Numbered from the stretch's first letter, positions 16,754 to 26,700 are shown. The stretch is DNA of 64,000 bases from Bacteroidota bacterium (GCA_030835135.1 JAUQWO010000022.1:1-64000); one strand, 5' to 3'. The notes: generated by a model not told the origin, from the sequence alone. Numbers and translations: made by a program.

Positions 16754-16795
16754 GGCTTCCGCTTCCATGATGGTTCATCATTGGCACAGGCGTGC

Positions 16796-16824
16796 TTGAC
16801 ATTCCGCGCAGCGAATGGTATCAT
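16796..16824 (+). promoter_or_regulatory. Strong sigma70-type promoter for the FG-GAP protein gene
   Basis: A perfect TTGACA (16796-16801), 17-bp spacer, TATCAT (16819-16824). It lies about 148 nt before the ATG at 16972, implying a leader of roughly 140 nt. Confidence 0.6.
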
Positions 16825-16971
16825 AGTACTACCTGTGTCATGTGCGCATCCGCTGTCATCTTGATCGCGAGCTGCACTGCCGACATTCTCTTCTCACCGG
16901 GTCGGATCACGAACGCACTTGTCGTCCACCACTACAGTACCTACTCACACATTCACTAGAGGAGTCAACGC

Positions 16972-18867
16972 ATGAGCAGAGCTACCATCGTGCTGCTTGT
17001 CCTCGCGCTCGTCAGCGGTGCCGCCATGGCACAGCTGTCCAGCGTGGCGACACACAATTCCTACCAGACGAAGTTCCTCTGGACCGGTCCCGACAGCACC
17101 AAGCCGTTCCGCAACGACCAGGGCATCCGCAGCGCCTGGGTCACGAAGGACATGGACAAGGACGGCAAGCCCGAGATCATGTGCACCGACTATGCCAACG
17201 GCGGCCGCGTCCACGTGTTCGAGTTCAAAGCTCCGAACATCCTTGAACTTGTCTGGTCGTCACCGAACATGTATTCCAGCAACGCGAACTCCACCCCCCG
17301 CTGGGTGAAGGACGGCGACCTGGATGGCGACGGGAACCGCGAGATCATCTATCCGGTCGGTCCGCGCTACACGGGCAAGGTTGTGGTGTTCGAGTTTAAC
17401 GGAACGGACAACTCGTATGGTGCAGCCCCGGGCCTCGCTGACCTCGAACTTCCCGCGACGCAATTTGCGGGCGTTCTGGGCGCCACGTCGGCACTGCGCA
17501 TGGATCGTGAGACAGGTACGGTGGAAGATATTGATGGTGATGGCCGTGATGAACTGATCATGGCGAACCAGGACAATAAGGTGTACGTCCTCGGCGTCAT
17601 CGGCGATATCGGCGGGTTCGGGTCGTGGGACATCGAAGGCGGGAACCCCGCGGTGCAAGCGGAGAACAGGTTCTCCGCCGGTTCGTGGTGGCAGTCTGTG
17701 CCGGCCGACATCGACGGCGACGGCGGCAAAGAGATCGTCAACCACTACTGGAACTTCTACGGGTTCTGGTCGATCGATCCGAAGGGAACGGATACCTATC
17801 GCTATCCGACCCCGGGTGTCGACACATTGACGAATCCGATGGCAAAGAAGTATTACTTCGAATACATGAAGTCGCGTGGTGATGATGCCGTTGCGTACAT
17901 GGGCGTGCAGCCCGTCGATGTGAACGGTGACGGCGCCAAAGAGATCGCCGGCATCCTCTACATCGGTGGCTCCACGAACGATTATCAGGTCAGCCTGACT
18001 GCGGTCGCCAAGGGCGATACGGGCGTGTATGTGTGGAAGGATTCGAGCCAGTTCGGGATCATCGGAACGGACCTCTGGAAGACCGCCGGCAAGAACACGG
18101 GTGCCTTCTGGGGTATCGGTGCCTATGATTTCAACGGCAACGGGCGGGAGGAGATCCTTGCGGGTGGCGGGGCCGACTACAATGTGGTCGCTCTGGAATA
18201 CAAGGGCACGGGAAGCCTGACGGACCCGGCGAACTACACGAGCACCGTGTATTATCCTGGCGAGCCGGCCTTCTTCCATAACATCGATTACTATGATTCG
18301 CTCGGCATGGGCGTTGATACGGTGTTCGCCGAGAGTCCGTTCGTTTCCAAGATGTTCGCAGGATCCGATGTGAACGGCAACGGAAAGAAGGAACTGATGC
18401 TCTCGTACCAGAGCGTCGCAGATTCCGTGACCTACCGCCGGTATTCCTGGGATACGTCGGCGACACCTGATTCCTGGAAACTGGACAGCACCTGGAAGCA
18501 GGTCAACGTCGTCGCGACCAACCTTCGCATGCTCGAATGGACCGGCTCCACGTTCGTACCGATCGACGTGACCACCGTCACCCCGGACCAGTACGTGCTC
18601 GAAGCCAACTATCCAAATCCCTTCAACCCGTCCACGATGATCCGCTTCGCGCTCCCGGCGGAGAACAAGATCTCTCTCGTGGTCTATGACATGCTCGGCC
18701 GCGAAGTGAAGACCCTGATCGGCAGCCAGGAGATGGCGAAGGGTGCCTATCAGCAGGAATGGGACGGCACGAACAATGCCGGACAGAGCGTTGCCAGCGG
18801 CAGCTACGTGTACACGCTCAAGTTCGGGAACTTCAGCAAATCCCAGAAGATGATGCTCGTCCGTTAG
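16972..18867 (+). CDS. Secreted FG-GAP/VCBS-repeat protein with T9SS sorting domain
   Basis: 631 residues. The signal peptide MSRATIVLLVLALVSGAAMAQ follows an AGAGGAG ribosome site. The body is a seven-bladed-propeller-like series of FG-GAP/VCBS repeats with calcium-binding DxDGDG loops: KDMDKDGKPEIMC, DGDLDGDGNREIIY, EDIDGDGRDELIM, ADIDGDGGKEIV, VDVNGDGAKEIAG, YDFNGNGREEILAG and SDVNGNGKKELML. The last 80 residues are a type-A sorting domain (LEANYPNPFNPSTMI, then VYDMLGREVKTLIG, ending KMMLVR). Integrin-like propellers of this kind usually bind ligands or other surface proteins; no enzyme motif seen. A clear terminator follows. Confidence 0.88.
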   Translation: MSRATIVLLVLALVSGAAMAQLSSVATHNSYQTKFLWTGPDSTKPFRNDQGIRSAWVTKDMDKDGKPEIMCTDYANGGRVHVFEFKAPNILELVWSSPNMYSSNANSTPRWVKDGDLDGDGNREIIYPVGPRYTGKVVVFEFNGTDNSYGAAPGLADLELPATQFAGVLGATSALRMDRETGTVEDIDGDGRDELIMANQDNKVYVLGVIGDIGGFGSWDIEGGNPAVQAENRFSAGSWWQSVPADIDGDGGKEIVNHYWNFYGFWSIDPKGTDTYRYPTPGVDTLTNPMAKKYYFEYMKSRGDDAVAYMGVQPVDVNGDGAKEIAGILYIGGSTNDYQVSLTAVAKGDTGVYVWKDSSQFGIIGTDLWKTAGKNTGAFWGIGAYDFNGNGREEILAGGGADYNVVALEYKGTGSLTDPANYTSTVYYPGEPAFFHNIDYYDSLGMGVDTVFAESPFVSKMFAGSDVNGNGKKELMLSYQSVADSVTYRRYSWDTSATPDSWKLDSTWKQVNVVATNLRMLEWTGSTFVPIDVTTVTPDQYVLEANYPNPFNPSTMIRFALPAENKISLVVYDMLGREVKTLIGSQEMAKGAYQQEWDGTNNAGQSVASGSYVYTLKFGNFSKSQKMMLVR

Positions 18868-18907
18868 TCCCGCGCTCCGTTATCGCGATGTGTTGTTTGA
18901 CATACCA

Positions 18908-18944
18908 GGGCCGTGACAGATCATCTGTTGCGGCCCATTTTTTT
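18908..18944 (+). terminator. Rho-independent terminator
   Basis: Stem GGGCCG..ACAG / CTGT..CGGCCC with a 5-nt loop and a two-base internal mismatch on each side, followed by ATTTTTTT. It ends the FG-GAP gene transcript and isolates the first receptor cassette. Confidence 0.85.
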
Positions 18945-18989
18945 ACGGAAGAAGGAAGAGGGTAGAAGGAAAACGCGTCGGAACCCATG

Positions 18990-19048
18990 GCGGGATCGAT
19001 CCCGCTGATCGGGGAAATTGCATGATCGCGGCGGGCGTGAGCCCGCCG
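18990..19048 (+). promoter_or_regulatory. Palindrome and GNRA hairpin in the leader of receptor cassette 1
   Basis: A perfect 16-bp palindrome GCGGGATCGATCCCGC (18990-19005) is followed by a hairpin with an 8-bp stem CGGCGGGC / GCCCGCCG closed by a GTGA (GNRA) tetraloop (19029-19048), ending 4 nt before the AGGAGG ribosome site of the TonB receptor. It could be an operator plus a translation-controlling hairpin; no TTGACA-type promoter was found in this gap. Confidence 0.45.
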
Positions 19049-19063
19049 GCACAGGAGGCGTGT

Positions 19064-21826
19064 ATGTCAGTTCGCAGTATGATCGCAGTACTGGTGGGAT
19101 GCCTGATCACCGGTGCCGCCTTTGGGGGAACCACGGGGAAGATCGCCGGACGCATTCAGAGCGCGGAGAACGGCGAGGCCCTGGTCGGGGTCAGCGTGCT
19201 CATCGAAGGCACGACCATCGGCGCCAGCACGAACGTGGATGGTGACTACACCATCATCAATATCCCGCCCGGCACGTACAACCTTGTCGCCTCCGGGGTC
19301 GGCTTCCAGAAGAAGCGTATCACGAACGTCAAGGTCTCGGTGGACTTCACCACGCGCGTGGACATCAAGCTGGGAACCGACGTGATCGCCCTCGAAACGG
19401 TGGAAGTGCAGGCCGAGGCTCCGATGATCCGCCGCGACCTGACCTCCTCGCATACGAACATCGACGCGGCGGCCATCCAGGCTTTGCCCGTGGAAAGCGT
19501 AGCGCAGATCCTCTCCCTGCAGGCCGGCATCACGCAGGGTGCCGGTGGCGAGCTGCATATCCGCGGCGGCCGCTCCAACGAGATCGCCTATACGGTCAAT
19601 GGCGTGTCGATCTCCAATCCGTTCGACAACACCCGCACCGTCCAGATCGCCACGAATGCCATCCAGGAGCTGTCGGTGGTGAGCGGCACGTTCAATGCCG
19701 AATACGGCAATGCGCTGAGCGGTGTCGTCAATACGGTGACCAGGGAGGGTGGTACCAGGTTCGGTGGCAGCCTGTCGTTCTATACGGGCGACTACGTGAG
19801 CGGTCACGATGAGATCTTCACGAACATCGACAATCTCAAACCCTTCAGCCACACGGTGACGGAACTGACGCTCAATGGACCGATCCTGAGCGATGATGTG
19901 AGCTTCTTCCTGTCCGGACGGTTCGATGATGAGAAGGGATGGCTCTATGGTGTACGCCAGCATGTGCCCTCGGACTACGCCAGCGTCAACCCGATGAATC
20001 CCAATGACATCACGCTGTTTCGGTCCGGCGACAGCGCCCTCGTCCCGATGAATCCGAGCCGGGAGGTGAGCGGGACCGCCAAGCTGACCTTCACGCCGTT
20101 CTCCACGGCGAAGATCCGGTACGATGTCCTGTACTCGAACTCCTCCTGGAAGGGGTATTCGCACAGCTACAAATACAACCCGGATGCGAACTACAATAAT
20201 AATGAGTGGGGCCTGCTGAACTCCCTGGAACTCCGGCATTCGGTGAACGCCTCAACGTACTATACGCTCCGCGGGTCGTACAATCTCAACGATTACAAGC
20301 AGTATCTCTATCCGCTCCTCGACGCCTCCGGCAGTCCTGTTGTGTACTCCGCCGGCGGCGGGCTGGCCATCAGCACACTCCACGCGGATCCGCGGTACCA
20401 GCCGGATTACAAGAGCGTCGCCGTGGCCCCGTACACGTTCCTCTCCGGCGGCACGCGCAACGGGCACTACTACCAGCGGTCCGCCACGACAAGCGTGAAG
20501 TTCGATGTGACCAGCCAGGTGACGCAGAATCATGAAGTGAAATTCGGCGCGGAGTACAAGACCCATACGCTGACGTACGAGAGCTTCAGTGTCCTCCGGG
20601 ATACGGTGCGCTATTTCACGCCGACCATCCCGTCGATCGCCACGTCGTATCATGACGCCTATTCCCGAAAGCCGAAGGAGATCTCGGCATACCTCCAGGA
20701 TAAGATGGAATTCGACAACCTCATCCTGAATGTCGGTCTCCGGTACGATTTCTTCAGTGCGGATGCGGACTATTCCACGGACATGTTCCATCCGAGTCCG
20801 AACAGCCCGACGTTGCCGACATCGATCGACCGTTCGACCCTGCTGGCCCGGTCGAAGGGCAAGCACCAGTGGAGCCCCCGCGTTGGCGTCTCGTTCCCGA
20901 TCACGGACAAAGGGATCATCCATTTCTCGTACGGGCACTTCTTCCAGATGCCGCCGTTCTCGTACCTGTATGCGAATCCGGATTTCAAGTACAGTTTTTC
21001 GACCGGCACGCCCAGCTTCGGGAATGCCGATCTGAACCCGCAGCGGACCGTCACCTACGAACTCGGCCTCCAGCAGCAGCTCATGCCGAACCTCTCGTTC
21101 AACGTGACGGGATTCTACAAGGACGTGCGCGACCTGCTGGCCCAGCAGCAGATACGCATCAGCGGGGACGAGACCTACTACAAGTATGTGAACAAGGACT
21201 ACAGCAACGTGAAGGGGCTCACGTTCTCGCTCACCAAGCGGCGCGGACCGGGCGACCTGATCGGGGCGACGCTGGACTACACCTTCCAGGTCTCCGAAGG
21301 GAACGAGACGGATGCCAACGCATTCTTCGTCGATCTCTCCTCGGGGCGGCAGAGCGAGAAGGTACCCGTGTACCTCGATTGGGACCAGAGCCATACGCTG
21401 AATGCGACCGTCTCCATCGGTGAACCGAAGGACTGGAATGTCACGCTCGTTGGCCGTCTCGGCACGGGACTGCCATACACACCGCAGATCCTGACGCAGA
21501 CCGTGTACCTGGTGACCAACAGCGCCCGGAAGCCCTCCCAGGTCCGCGTGGATCTGCTCGCCGACAAGACCTTCACGGTGGCGGGGATCCAGCTGACGGG
21601 GTTCCTGAAAGTGTACAATCTCTTCGACAATCTGATCGAGCGGTATGTGTACGACGACACGGGACGGGCAACGTACACGCTCGTGGCGGGGCAGGGGACG
21701 GCCGAAGCAACGAATGCGATCGCCGCGCGCGTGCCGGGCGTTCATCCGGCATCCGAATGGTTCGTGCGGCCGGACTACTATGCCCCCCCGCGAGAAGTGC
21801 GTGTCGGCTTCGACGTAGAATTCTAG
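19064..21826 (+). CDS. TonB-dependent receptor with carboxypeptidase-regulatory N-domain (cassette 1)
   Basis: 920 residues. The start is the ATG after AGGAGG (19053-19058). The signal peptide MSVRSMIAVLVGCLITGAAFG leads into a CarboxypepD_reg-like beta-sandwich (TTGKIAGRIQSAENGEAL ... NIPPGTYNLVASGVGF), then a plug domain (LHIRGGRSNEIAYTVNGVSI, FNAEYGNALSGVVNTVTREGG) and a long beta-barrel region ending REVRVGFDVEF. This is the SusC-like class of outer-membrane active transporters, energised by TonB. No SusD is nearby; instead the next two genes encode a huge secreted protein and a PorV-like barrel, the same order as at 29881-37412 (reverse strand) and 42585-48905. The ligand is unknown. Confidence 0.9.
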   Translation: MSVRSMIAVLVGCLITGAAFGGTTGKIAGRIQSAENGEALVGVSVLIEGTTIGASTNVDGDYTIINIPPGTYNLVASGVGFQKKRITNVKVSVDFTTRVDIKLGTDVIALETVEVQAEAPMIRRDLTSSHTNIDAAAIQALPVESVAQILSLQAGITQGAGGELHIRGGRSNEIAYTVNGVSISNPFDNTRTVQIATNAIQELSVVSGTFNAEYGNALSGVVNTVTREGGTRFGGSLSFYTGDYVSGHDEIFTNIDNLKPFSHTVTELTLNGPILSDDVSFFLSGRFDDEKGWLYGVRQHVPSDYASVNPMNPNDITLFRSGDSALVPMNPSREVSGTAKLTFTPFSTAKIRYDVLYSNSSWKGYSHSYKYNPDANYNNNEWGLLNSLELRHSVNASTYYTLRGSYNLNDYKQYLYPLLDASGSPVVYSAGGGLAISTLHADPRYQPDYKSVAVAPYTFLSGGTRNGHYYQRSATTSVKFDVTSQVTQNHEVKFGAEYKTHTLTYESFSVLRDTVRYFTPTIPSIATSYHDAYSRKPKEISAYLQDKMEFDNLILNVGLRYDFFSADADYSTDMFHPSPNSPTLPTSIDRSTLLARSKGKHQWSPRVGVSFPITDKGIIHFSYGHFFQMPPFSYLYANPDFKYSFSTGTPSFGNADLNPQRTVTYELGLQQQLMPNLSFNVTGFYKDVRDLLAQQQIRISGDETYYKYVNKDYSNVKGLTFSLTKRRGPGDLIGATLDYTFQVSEGNETDANAFFVDLSSGRQSEKVPVYLDWDQSHTLNATVSIGEPKDWNVTLVGRLGTGLPYTPQILTQTVYLVTNSARKPSQVRVDLLADKTFTVAGIQLTGFLKVYNLFDNLIERYVYDDTGRATYTLVAGQGTAEATNAIAARVPGVHPASEWFVRPDYYAPPREVRVGFDVEF

Positions 21827-21929
21827 GACAACGGGACCACGGCAACGGGCACAAGGCAGGACGTGGCGAGGTGAAGAGCATCGGACGTTGTCCGTGCGCG
21901 AACTGGATGTTGAAAAAGGAATCGTGTGC

Positions 21930-24900
21930 ATGAAGAACATGAGAATCACCCGGTGGATGGTGTGGATGCTCGCGGTCGCGGTGAGTGCGGGCTCGACGGC
22001 GGCGCGTGCGGACGACGACGGGCTGGAAAAGGCACGCCGTGCCGTGAAGGAGTACATGCAGGCCAATCCGTACCCGACGGTGGCGAGCGGCACCGCGCCC
22101 GCCCCGATGAAGCCGGCGGCACCGCCCGTCGCCAAGGTGACGGCGACAATGGCACAGAAGGACCGGAAGTCCTTCTTCATGAACGGCAACCGGGTCGCCG
22201 TGGAGCTGTACAACTACGGCGGCATCGCGCCGGGCTATGACGCCCTGCGTGCGGTGAACAACCTCGTCTGGCGGAACCTGGATTACGCGTTCCAATTCTG
22301 CCCCATCGTCGGCGCGTCCGTACCCGATGCGTGGATGCCCGGCAGGCGTCTCCATATCGTCTCCGATGCCCTGTGGGACTATCCGAACCTGCGCGAAGTG
22401 AATCCGACCGGCGATACGCTCTGGCAATGGCAGCCGCTCCCAGGGTTTGCGGATCCCGGACAGAAGTATATGGCGTCGAATCCGGCAGATGACCTGAACG
22501 GCGATGGTAAACCCGACAGCTGGCCGCACACGTGGTACAACCCCTCCACCGGGAAGTATGTCTGGCCCGGGTACCTGTCGCAGGATGTGATGAGCTCGGA
22601 CCTCGAAGTGTTCTGGGCGATGGATGACCGGTTCAATACCGAGTTCCAGTACTTCCCGTTCACGTCGGACTCGTCGCGGAAGGGGATCGGGGTGCAGGTG
22701 GATGGGCGCGCGTTCCAGTGGAGCAATGCGCTGGCCGAGAACACGATCTTCTTCGTGTACACCGTCACCAATACCAGCGACAAGCATCTGGACAGCGTGT
22801 ACTTCGGCATCTACGGCGATCCGGACCTGGGCGGAGGTGCGCCCGAGAACACGGATGACAACGGGTATTTCGTTCCCCCGTACGATACCACCGGGCGTCT
22901 GGACGGGGTGCCGATCTACTCGCGCAGCATGGTGTACTTCTGGGATCCGGACATGAAGGGTGCCCGCGGACTCCCGCTGGGGTTCGTCGGGTGCAAGTAC
23001 CTCGAGAGTCCGGGCAACCCGGTGAACGGCATCGATGATGACGGTGACGGCGTCATCGATGAACGGCAGGACGACGGGATCGATAACGATCACGACTGGA
23101 GCATCCTCGAAGACGACATCGGGATCGACGGCGTACCGAACACCCAGGACCAGGGCGAGGGCAACGGCGTGCCCGATGCCGGCCGGCGCCTCGGGGACGG
23201 GACACAGGACCCGCTCTATCCGGGCGAGCCGAATTTCGAACTCACCGATCTCGACGAGTCGGACCAGATCGGTCTCACCAGCTTCAACAGCTGGTCGTGG
23301 AATACGGACCGCATCTCCAACGACGAATCGATGTGGAACCGCTCCATCCCCCGGAACTTCGGCGCCATCCAGCAGAACTCCGATATCGTGTACATCTTTG
23401 CCTCCGGCTACATCACGCTGGCCCGCGCGGAGACGAAGCGGATCTCGATGGCCCTGCTCCTTGCGGAGAACCTGGACGGCCTGTTGACCACGGCGAAGAC
23501 CGTGCAGACCATCTATAACAAAAACTATCAGTTCTTCCGCCCGCCCGTCACGCCGCACATGACGGCCGTGCCGGATGACAAGAAGGTGACGTTGTACTGG
23601 GATACGGCCGCGGAAGCAAGTGTCGATCCGATCACCGGCAAGGATTTCGAGGGGTACGTGATCTACCGGAGCACCGACCCCGCGTTCGGCGATATCCAGA
23701 CCGTCACCGACGGGAAGGGTGCGAAGTTCCTCTCGACACCGCTCACCGATGTGACCGGGGCCGAAGCGAAGTGGGACATTGCCCTGCGATCGGAGCCGTA
23801 TACCGATGCGAATTTCAACGGGAAGTATGACGCCGGCGAGTCGTATGTGGATTGGAACCACGATGGCCGGTATACCGAGAACGGCGAGGACCTCTGGAGG
23901 GGATACCATCCCGTTGCCTATCAGGACCGCGGTCTGCAATACTTCCTCGGGAACAACCGCGGGCTCGTGCACTCGTTCGTGGATTCGAACAACGTGATCA
24001 ACGGTCAGACCTACTACTACGCGGTGGTGGCGTTTGACCATGGCGATTCGGTCGGCATTCCGCCCACGGAGACCACGAAGAAGATCACCGTGGACCCGAT
24101 CACATCCACGTACAAGTACGATGTGAACACGGCGCAGGTGGTCCCGGGCCCGCGGACCAGCGGGTACATTCCGCCGGCGCTCGCCTCCCGGAATCTCAGC
24201 CATACGAGTGGGATCGGCACCGGTCCCGTAACACTCCGGATGATGAACGACCTTGTGATCCGGAACGCCGGCGAGTACACGGTGACCTTCGCCGATTCCT
24301 TCTTCAATGGCCAGCGGAACATCCCCGGCAAGAACTACTCCGTGCTGGATGCGAAGCCGGTCACGGAGACATTCGCTCCCTTCGACACGAACTTCTCGAC
24401 CCTGAGTCACAACGCGCTCGCGGATGACGGATCGTTGCGTGTGACCGGGGCGAACGGCACCGTGTACACGCGTGGAGCGGATTATATCGTGAATTTTCAG
24501 CGTGGGTCCATCCGCCGGACGGCGGCAAGCACGATGCCCGCGAATGGCACCTACACCATCACCTACCGCTACTATCCGGTGTACCAGAGCCGCGCCATCA
24601 AGGCGGAGGATTCGAATCCGGTGTTCGATGGGGTGTCGTTGAAGATCGAGGACCATCCCGAGCTGCGGTACGACTCCATCCGGTCGCGGTGGGTGGAGGG
24701 AAGCAGCAACTTCACCTTCCTGGCGAAGATCACATCGATCGGCACCCGGAAACGGCTCTGGCCGGCGGACTATGAGATCCGCTTCTCGAACACCGACATC
24801 GATACGGCGCTGGTGCAGAGTGGAGGGCTGGTCCGGGTGCCCGTGCGGTATGCCGTGTACGATGTGACCACGGGGACCCCGCAGCGTATCCAGACGTTCC

Positions 24901-25484
24901 TCGCGGAGAACAGCGCGACTCGCGACCGCCAGTGGAGTCCCGGCGAAGAGATCGTCCTCTTCAAGCCCGGTGCGACGGGTGCTTCCACGGACACCACCAC
25001 ATGGGGGATCGTCGTCTCCGCTCCGGCTGACAGCTCGGTGACCCCGCGCTCGCCGGGCAATGGGGATGTCCTGCTGATCGCGACCCGCCGGCCGTTCTCC
25101 AACGACGACCGGTTCACGATCGCCACCGAAGGGTCGACCGTGAGCACGGAACGGGCATCGTCGCTCATGGACCAGATCTACGTCGTCCCCAATCCGTATG
25201 TGGGCCTCAGCGACATCGAGCCGACCAACCGTCTGCCCGGCGCCACGCGCGGCGAGCGGCGGATCTATTTCGAACATCTCCCGTCGCTCTGCACCATCCG
25301 CATCTTCACGATCAATGGGGATCTGGTGCAGACGCTGAACCATGATACCGGCGTACAGAACGGACGCGAGTACTGGAACCTGCTCAACCGGGATGGCTTC
25401 AGTGTGGCCTATGGTGTGTATATCGCGCACATCGATGCCCCCGGGGTGGGGGAGAAGATCCTGAAGTTTGCCCTCATCAAATGA
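21930..25484 (+). CDS. Large secreted protein with FnIII and variant VPNPY C-terminal domain (cassette 1)
   Basis: 1184 residues. Signal peptide at MKNMRITRWMVWMLAVAV, with the AAAAAGGA ribosome site correctly spaced for ATG 21930. The N-terminal third is specific to these cassettes (VAVELYNYGGIAPGYDAL, then SWPHTWYNPSTGKYVWPGYL, then NTIFFVYTVTNTSDKHLDSV). A calcium-binding-like acidic stretch follows (GIDDDGDGVIDERQDDGIDND), then FnIII-like domains (KVTLYWDTAAEASVDP, GQTYYYAVVAFDHGDSVG). The C-terminus does not carry YPNPFNP but a related variant: VVPNPYVGLSD, LCTIRIFTINGDLVQTL, ending HIDAPGVGEKILKFALIK. It is clearly homologous in all these parts to the 31013-34516 product. Probably exposed at the cell surface and working with the adjacent receptor; function unknown. 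Confidence 0.82.
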   Translation: MKNMRITRWMVWMLAVAVSAGSTAARADDDGLEKARRAVKEYMQANPYPTVASGTAPAPMKPAAPPVAKVTATMAQKDRKSFFMNGNRVAVELYNYGGIAPGYDALRAVNNLVWRNLDYAFQFCPIVGASVPDAWMPGRRLHIVSDALWDYPNLREVNPTGDTLWQWQPLPGFADPGQKYMASNPADDLNGDGKPDSWPHTWYNPSTGKYVWPGYLSQDVMSSDLEVFWAMDDRFNTEFQYFPFTSDSSRKGIGVQVDGRAFQWSNALAENTIFFVYTVTNTSDKHLDSVYFGIYGDPDLGGGAPENTDDNGYFVPPYDTTGRLDGVPIYSRSMVYFWDPDMKGARGLPLGFVGCKYLESPGNPVNGIDDDGDGVIDERQDDGIDNDHDWSILEDDIGIDGVPNTQDQGEGNGVPDAGRRLGDGTQDPLYPGEPNFELTDLDESDQIGLTSFNSWSWNTDRISNDESMWNRSIPRNFGAIQQNSDIVYIFASGYITLARAETKRISMALLLAENLDGLLTTAKTVQTIYNKNYQFFRPPVTPHMTAVPDDKKVTLYWDTAAEASVDPITGKDFEGYVIYRSTDPAFGDIQTVTDGKGAKFLSTPLTDVTGAEAKWDIALRSEPYTDANFNGKYDAGESYVDWNHDGRYTENGEDLWRGYHPVAYQDRGLQYFLGNNRGLVHSFVDSNNVINGQTYYYAVVAFDHGDSVGIPPTETTKKITVDPITSTYKYDVNTAQVVPGPRTSGYIPPALASRNLSHTSGIGTGPVTLRMMNDLVIRNAGEYTVTFADSFFNGQRNIPGKNYSVLDAKPVTETFAPFDTNFSTLSHNALADDGSLRVTGANGTVYTRGADYIVNFQRGSIRRTAASTMPANGTYTITYRYYPVYQSRAIKAEDSNPVFDGVSLKIEDHPELRYDSIRSRWVEGSSNFTFLAKITSIGTRKRLWPADYEIRFSNTDIDTALVQSGGLVRVPVRYAVYDVTTGTPQRIQTFLAENSATRDRQWSPGEEIVLFKPGATGASTDTTTWGIVVSAPADSSVTPRSPGNGDVLLIATRRPFSNDDRFTIATEGSTVSTERASSLMDQIYVVPNPYVGLSDIEPTNRLPGATRGERRIYFEHLPSLCTIRIFTINGDLVQTLNHDTGVQNGREYWNLLNRDGFSVAYGVYIAHIDAPGVGEKILKFALIK

Positions 25485-25595
25485 TGCGCTGACGACGATG
25501 GGACGCAGAAGAACGGAATACCCGATGATGAGCATCGGGGCGGGCGCACCTGAGAAGTGCATGACATGCATTCCCCTGAAAGTGGAGATCCAACA

Positions 25596-26621
25596 ATGAG
25601 ACGTTCACCAATCATCCTGCTGACGGTGCTCGGGGCGATGGTCGTTGCCGGGCTGGCAACGGCGTCGGCGCAGAACCTGACCAAGACGGGCACCACCGCA
25701 GCGCCGTTCCTCAAGATCGGCGTCGGCTCGCGCGCCATCGGCATGGGTGGCGCGTTCACCGCGACGGCCGACGATATCACGGCGATCTACTGGAACCCGG
25801 GCGGTCTCGCGAAGCTGTACTCCAGCGAGGCCACGTTCAATCACGTCCGCTGGCTTGCGGATGTGAACCTCGACTTCGCTGCGTTCGCGACCCACATCCC
25901 CGAGTTCGGTACGCTCGGTGCGTTCGTGAGCGTGGAATCGATGGATGAGATGGAGGTGCGGACCACCGCGCAACCGGAAGGGACCGGCGAACGGTTCACC
26001 GCCGGCGCGATGGCCATCGGCATTTCCTATGCGCGCGACCTGACGGACCAGTTCTCGATCGGGTTCAACGCGAAGTACCTCAACGAACACCTCTGGAACA
26101 TGTCGGCAAGCGGGGTCGCCATCGACATCGGGACCATCTACCGGATCCCGATCCTGAACGAATTCCGGCTGGCCGCCAGCATCTCGAATTTCGGCACGAA
26201 GATGAAGCTGGAAGGGCGCGACAATCTGAAGATCGCCCAGGTCGGCGGCGGCGAGGGGAACCTGATCAATACCGACATTCAGCTCGATGCGTTCGAACTG
26301 CCCCTGCTCTTTCGCGTGGGTGTGGCCGCGGACGTGGTGAAGGATGGCGAGCACCGGGTGACCGCCGCCGTGGATGCTGTCCATCCCAACGACAACACCG
26401 AATACCTGAACACCGGCATGGAGTACGCCTGGAACGAGATCGTGTTCGTCCGGGGCGGGTGGAAGTCCCTCTTCGAGCGCGAGACCGAACAACACTTCAC
26501 CGCGGGTGTCGGCCTGCACTACCGCATCGTTGGTGATTTCAAGTTCATGGTGGATTATGCCTACCAGGACTGGGGACGACTGAAGAATGTCCACTACCTG
26601 ACGTTCGGCATGCGGTTCTGA
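25596..26621 (+). CDS. PorV/PorQ family (UPF0164) outer-membrane protein (cassette 1)
   Basis: 341 residues. Signal peptide MRRSPIILLTVLGAMVVAGLATASAQ, then the family hallmark FLKIGVGSRAIGMGGAFTA and ITAIYWNPGGLAKL. The remainder alternates short beta strands, as expected for a FadL-like 14-strand barrel, ending HYLTFGMRF. PorV carries T9SS cargo from the translocon to the surface attachment complex; PorQ and other paralogues are less defined. It is 111 nt after the large secreted protein, suggesting a dedicated partner. The paralogue at 29881-30936 shares the motifs HPNDNTEYLNTG / HPNDNTEYVNAG and NFGTKMKLEGRD. Confidence 0.88.
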   Translation: MRRSPIILLTVLGAMVVAGLATASAQNLTKTGTTAAPFLKIGVGSRAIGMGGAFTATADDITAIYWNPGGLAKLYSSEATFNHVRWLADVNLDFAAFATHIPEFGTLGAFVSVESMDEMEVRTTAQPEGTGERFTAGAMAIGISYARDLTDQFSIGFNAKYLNEHLWNMSASGVAIDIGTIYRIPILNEFRLAASISNFGTKMKLEGRDNLKIAQVGGGEGNLINTDIQLDAFELPLLFRVGVAADVVKDGEHRVTAAVDAVHPNDNTEYLNTGMEYAWNEIVFVRGGWKSLFERETEQHFTAGVGLHYRIVGDFKFMVDYAYQDWGRLKNVHYLTFGMRF

Positions 26622-26700
26622 TCGGTACCATCCGGTGTCCGCCGTGCCTCGGACCACGCAATGGGACGAGGCAGAGGCGGCACCAGACCGGAGGTGTGCG

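Noticed and set aside
21573-25571. A 1332-codon - strand frame opposite the cassette 1 secreted protein
   Set aside because: Antisense shadow of the 21930-25484 gene: low-complexity Arg/Val/His translation, no family motif or ribosome site.
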